Below are positions 5,469 to 6,920 of a stretch of DNA of 6,920 nucleotides, in pieces. Source of the DNA: Deltaproteobacteria bacterium UBA796. Its GTDB lineage: Bacteria > Myxococcota_A > UBA796. Position 1 is the first letter of the stretch. Every line of letters begins with the position of its first letter. The notes under the pieces were generated by a model that worked only from the letters and a program-made list of their open reading frames with translations, did not search any database and was not told the DNA's origin. Location: the NCBI GenBank assembly GCA_002296975.1, contig DBIS01000373.1, forward strand, positions 1 through 6,920, written 5' to 3'. The position numbers and the translations under genes are program-made.

Positions 5469-6839
5469 ATGATGAAGTTTGGCGCTACTGCAGATGCATC
5501 TAAGGTGCTCCGTATTGGGATTGTCAAGGACGGAAAGGTCGTCCACGAGCGGCTGATTAAGCCTGTTCAAAATGTGACCGTTGGTGAGTCTCCCCGAAAC
5601 ACATTTGTCGTGCCCAATGCCGGTTTACCGAAGCGGTTTACGCTTTTTCAGTGCAAGGGCGGGAAATACCAGCTGAATGTCACCAGTTCGATGGGTGGAA
5701 AGTTTGCCACCCAGGCAGGGGTATCAGATATTGCCGTTGCTTTTGCCTCTCCTGATGTCGCCAAAAAGGGTGATGTTTCCATTATTCCTGTGGGTGATGG
5801 CGCCCGAGGCAAAGTGGTGGTCGGGAACATCACGGTACTGTTTCAATTTGTGCCCGCACCACCTGAATCGGCAAGGATGGTAAATAGGCAGGACTTTCGT
5901 CCAAGACTGTTTGATGAAGATGACCCTGTTTTTATCGGGACTTTGTCAGTATTCATGGCCATGGCCGCGGTCCTGTTGATTTATGTCTGGAACACCGATC
6001 CGGTCGAGACCACCACGCTCGCTGAGATTCCAGACCGGTTTGTTCAGATCATCCAGCCAAAGGATGAGCAGCCCGACAAGCCCGATCCTGTCGTCGAGGA
6101 AAAGGTGCTTGAGACTGCTGAGGGTAAGCCAGCCGACAAAGAAAAGGTTGAAGAGGAAAAGAAAAAGATACCGGAGAAGAAGCCCCAAACTGAAGCTGAA
6201 AAAGCTGCAGCAGAGGCGGCCAAAACGGCAAGAAAACGCGATGATATGATGAAAAAGTCCAAGCTTTTAGCTGCGCTGATTGGTACCCGCGGTTCTACCA
6301 AGAGCGATGGGACGGTCGAGGACCTTTTTGCTGACTCAGATGCCTCGATTGGTAGCATTCAGGATGCGCTTCAAAATGTCGATGGTGTCGGCATCGCAAC
6401 CAGTGCCAACATGGGTGTCAAAAAGGGTGGGTCCGGCGGTCGTTCAGACGCCAAGATTGGTGACCTCGCCAAAGGCGGAGGCGGGACTGCCGAGGTTGGT
6501 TCAGGTCCCGCGACCAAAGTCGTCGGCAAGGCTTCCTTGGGTGCAATCGACGCTGGTGGCTCGGCACACGCTGGTAGCATCAAGAGCGTTGTGTCCAAAA
6601 AGAAGGGCCAAGTACAGTATTGCTATGAGCAACGTTTAAAGGAAAACCCAAATATCGGCGGTCGTATTGCGATTAGCGTCGATATCGTAAATGGGCGGGT
6701 CACCAAAGTGATGATTTCTGAAAATCAGACAGGTGACAAGGCCATCGAAAGCTGTATCAAGGGCAAAGTACGCCGCTGGCGCTTTAGCTCTGAAGTCACG
6801 GAGAGTATCTTCTTACCCTTTGCATTGTCCTCAAACTAG
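5469..6839 (+). CDS. GltG-like transducer: degenerate FHA domain, one TM helix, AgmX/PglI-type C-terminal domain
   Basis: The product has 456 residues. The start is ATG 5469 (or 5472): an in-frame stop at 5433-5435 limits upstream choices, and the ribosome site is weak (GGGCGG, 5456-5461). Residues 13-128 resemble an FHA-type beta sandwich (VTVGESPRNTFVVP, then KVVVGNITVLFQFVP), but the phosphothreonine-binding Arg and Ser-x-x-His are absent. An inner-membrane helix spans 153-174. The periplasmic part starts with a Lys/Glu/Pro-rich stalk (195-265), passes a Gly-rich linker (305-365), and ends in a TonB-like AgmX/PglI domain (366-452). That domain carries Cys385 (QYCYEQRL), Cys429 (ESCIKGKVRRWRF), and GGRIAISVDIVNGRVTKV between them. 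This order matches GltG of the Myxococcus gliding complex, which is thought to link the AglRQS motor to outer-membrane parts, working like TonB or TolA. Domain assignment is strong; equivalence to GltG rather than a paralogue such as GltJ or an Nfs protein is likely but not proven. Confidence 0.9.
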   Translation: MMKFGATADASKVLRIGIVKDGKVVHERLIKPVQNVTVGESPRNTFVVPNAGLPKRFTLFQCKGGKYQLNVTSSMGGKFATQAGVSDIAVAFASPDVAKKGDVSIIPVGDGARGKVVVGNITVLFQFVPAPPESARMVNRQDFRPRLFDEDDPVFIGTLSVFMAMAAVLLIYVWNTDPVETTTLAEIPDRFVQIIQPKDEQPDKPDPVVEEKVLETAEGKPADKEKVEEEKKKIPEKKPQTEAEKAAAEAAKTARKRDDMMKKSKLLAALIGTRGSTKSDGTVEDLFADSDASIGSIQDALQNVDGVGIATSANMGVKKGGSGGRSDAKIGDLAKGGGGTAEVGSGPATKVVGKASLGAIDAGGSAHAGSIKSVVSKKKGQVQYCYEQRLKENPNIGGRIAISVDIVNGRVTKVMISENQTGDKAIESCIKGKVRRWRFSSEVTESIFLPFALSSN

Positions 6840-6855
6840 CCCCCAAAACCAACAT

Positions 6856-6861
6856 AGGGAG
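6856..6861 (+). promoter_or_regulatory. Shine-Dalgarno of the last, truncated gene
   Basis: AGGGAG lies 6 bases before the ATG at 6868, inside the 28-base gap after the GltG-like stop. It supports the next gene as real and co-transcribed. Confidence 0.65.
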
Positions 6862-6867
6862 TGCGCC

Positions 6868-6920
6868 ATGAAGCGATTCATTTTTCTGTCCTTGGGTATC
6901 GGGCTGTTCATTTTTCCTAC
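6868..6920 (+). CDS. Start of an exported protein (3' truncated by the window)
   Basis: Only 17 codons are visible: M-K-R followed by a hydrophobic run (FIFLSLGIGLFIFP). This is the n- and h-region of a signal peptide, or an N-terminal membrane helix. A good ribosome site and close spacing behind the GltG-like gene mark it as the next member of the operon. In M. xanthus, genes near gltG encode further outer-membrane or periplasmic Glt parts, so another exported component is expected. The visible part is too short to tell which. Confidence 0.7.
   Translation, partial: MKRFIFLSLGIGLFIFP

Noticed and set aside
5212..5472. 86-codon frame starting with TTG in the 296-base gap
   Set aside because: No ribosome site, a rare start codon, overlap with the better-placed 69-codon frame, and no recognisable protein character.
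1..6920. tRNA, rRNA, CRISPR array, insertion sequence or phage attachment site
   Set aside because: No cloverleaf, ribosomal motif, regularly spaced repeats, transposase or terminal inverted repeats were seen by eye on either strand.
1..6920. A standard Tol-Pal or TonB-ExbBD locus
   Set aside because: There is no TolA, TolB, Pal, YbgF or TonB-dependent receptor in view; the paired ExbD proteins, FHA-like/AgmX-type protein and TPR lipoprotein fit the Glt/Agl/Nfs type better.

Overview
The window is a compact, single-strand (+) segment of an envelope-spanning, proton-driven machine of the Myxococcus gliding/spore-coat type (Glt/Agl and Nfs relatives). It is not a generic Tol or Ton locus. The combination seen is two tetratricopeptide-repeat (TPR) proteins (one a lipoprotein), one TolQ/ExbB/MotA-like channel subunit, two ExbD/TolR-like subunits, and a protein with a degenerate FHA-like domain, one membrane helix and an AgmX/PglI-type (TonB-like) C-terminal domain. 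This points to the Myxococcota or a related former deltaproteobacterial lineage. Base composition looks moderate by eye and clearly below that of Myxococcus itself, so a non-Myxococcus member is likely. The species cannot be named from the sequence.

Layout: 2-1390 is the 3' part of a TPR protein resembling GltD/AgmU. 1390-2970 is a TPR lipoprotein resembling GltE/AglT, with an unusual C-terminal pair of four-cysteine repeats. 2970-3194 is a 74-residue exported protein of unknown function. These three genes are fused by TAATG and TGATG stop/start overlaps, so they form one translationally coupled block. A 141-base gap with a perfect 6-bp dyad follows. Next come the motor genes: 3336-3992 (AglR/TolQ-like), 4059-4619 (first ExbD) and 4642-5172 (second ExbD), each with its own Shine-Dalgarno and separated by short gaps. 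A 296-base gap (5173-5468) holds hairpins, a possible promoter and a doubtful 69-codon ORF. Then 5469-6839 encodes the FHA-like/TonB-like transducer (GltG-like), and 6868 onward is the start of another exported protein, cut by the window edge.

How the parts probably work together (inference from the families): the TolQ-like and ExbD subunits form a proton channel in the inner membrane. The GltG-like protein crosses that membrane and reaches through the periplasm with a charged stalk and a TonB-like domain. The TPR proteins and the small exported protein would be the periplasmic and outer-membrane parts on which it pulls. The actual output could be gliding, surface polymer or coat transport, or another envelope task.

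The most notable observations are four. The first ExbD has Asn at the place of the otherwise critical membrane Asp, while the second keeps Asp. Motor and structural genes that are split between loci in M. xanthus sit together here. A tiny conserved-looking exported protein lies between the two blocks. The lipoprotein ends in duplicated cysteine modules, with a G8 tract inside the first.
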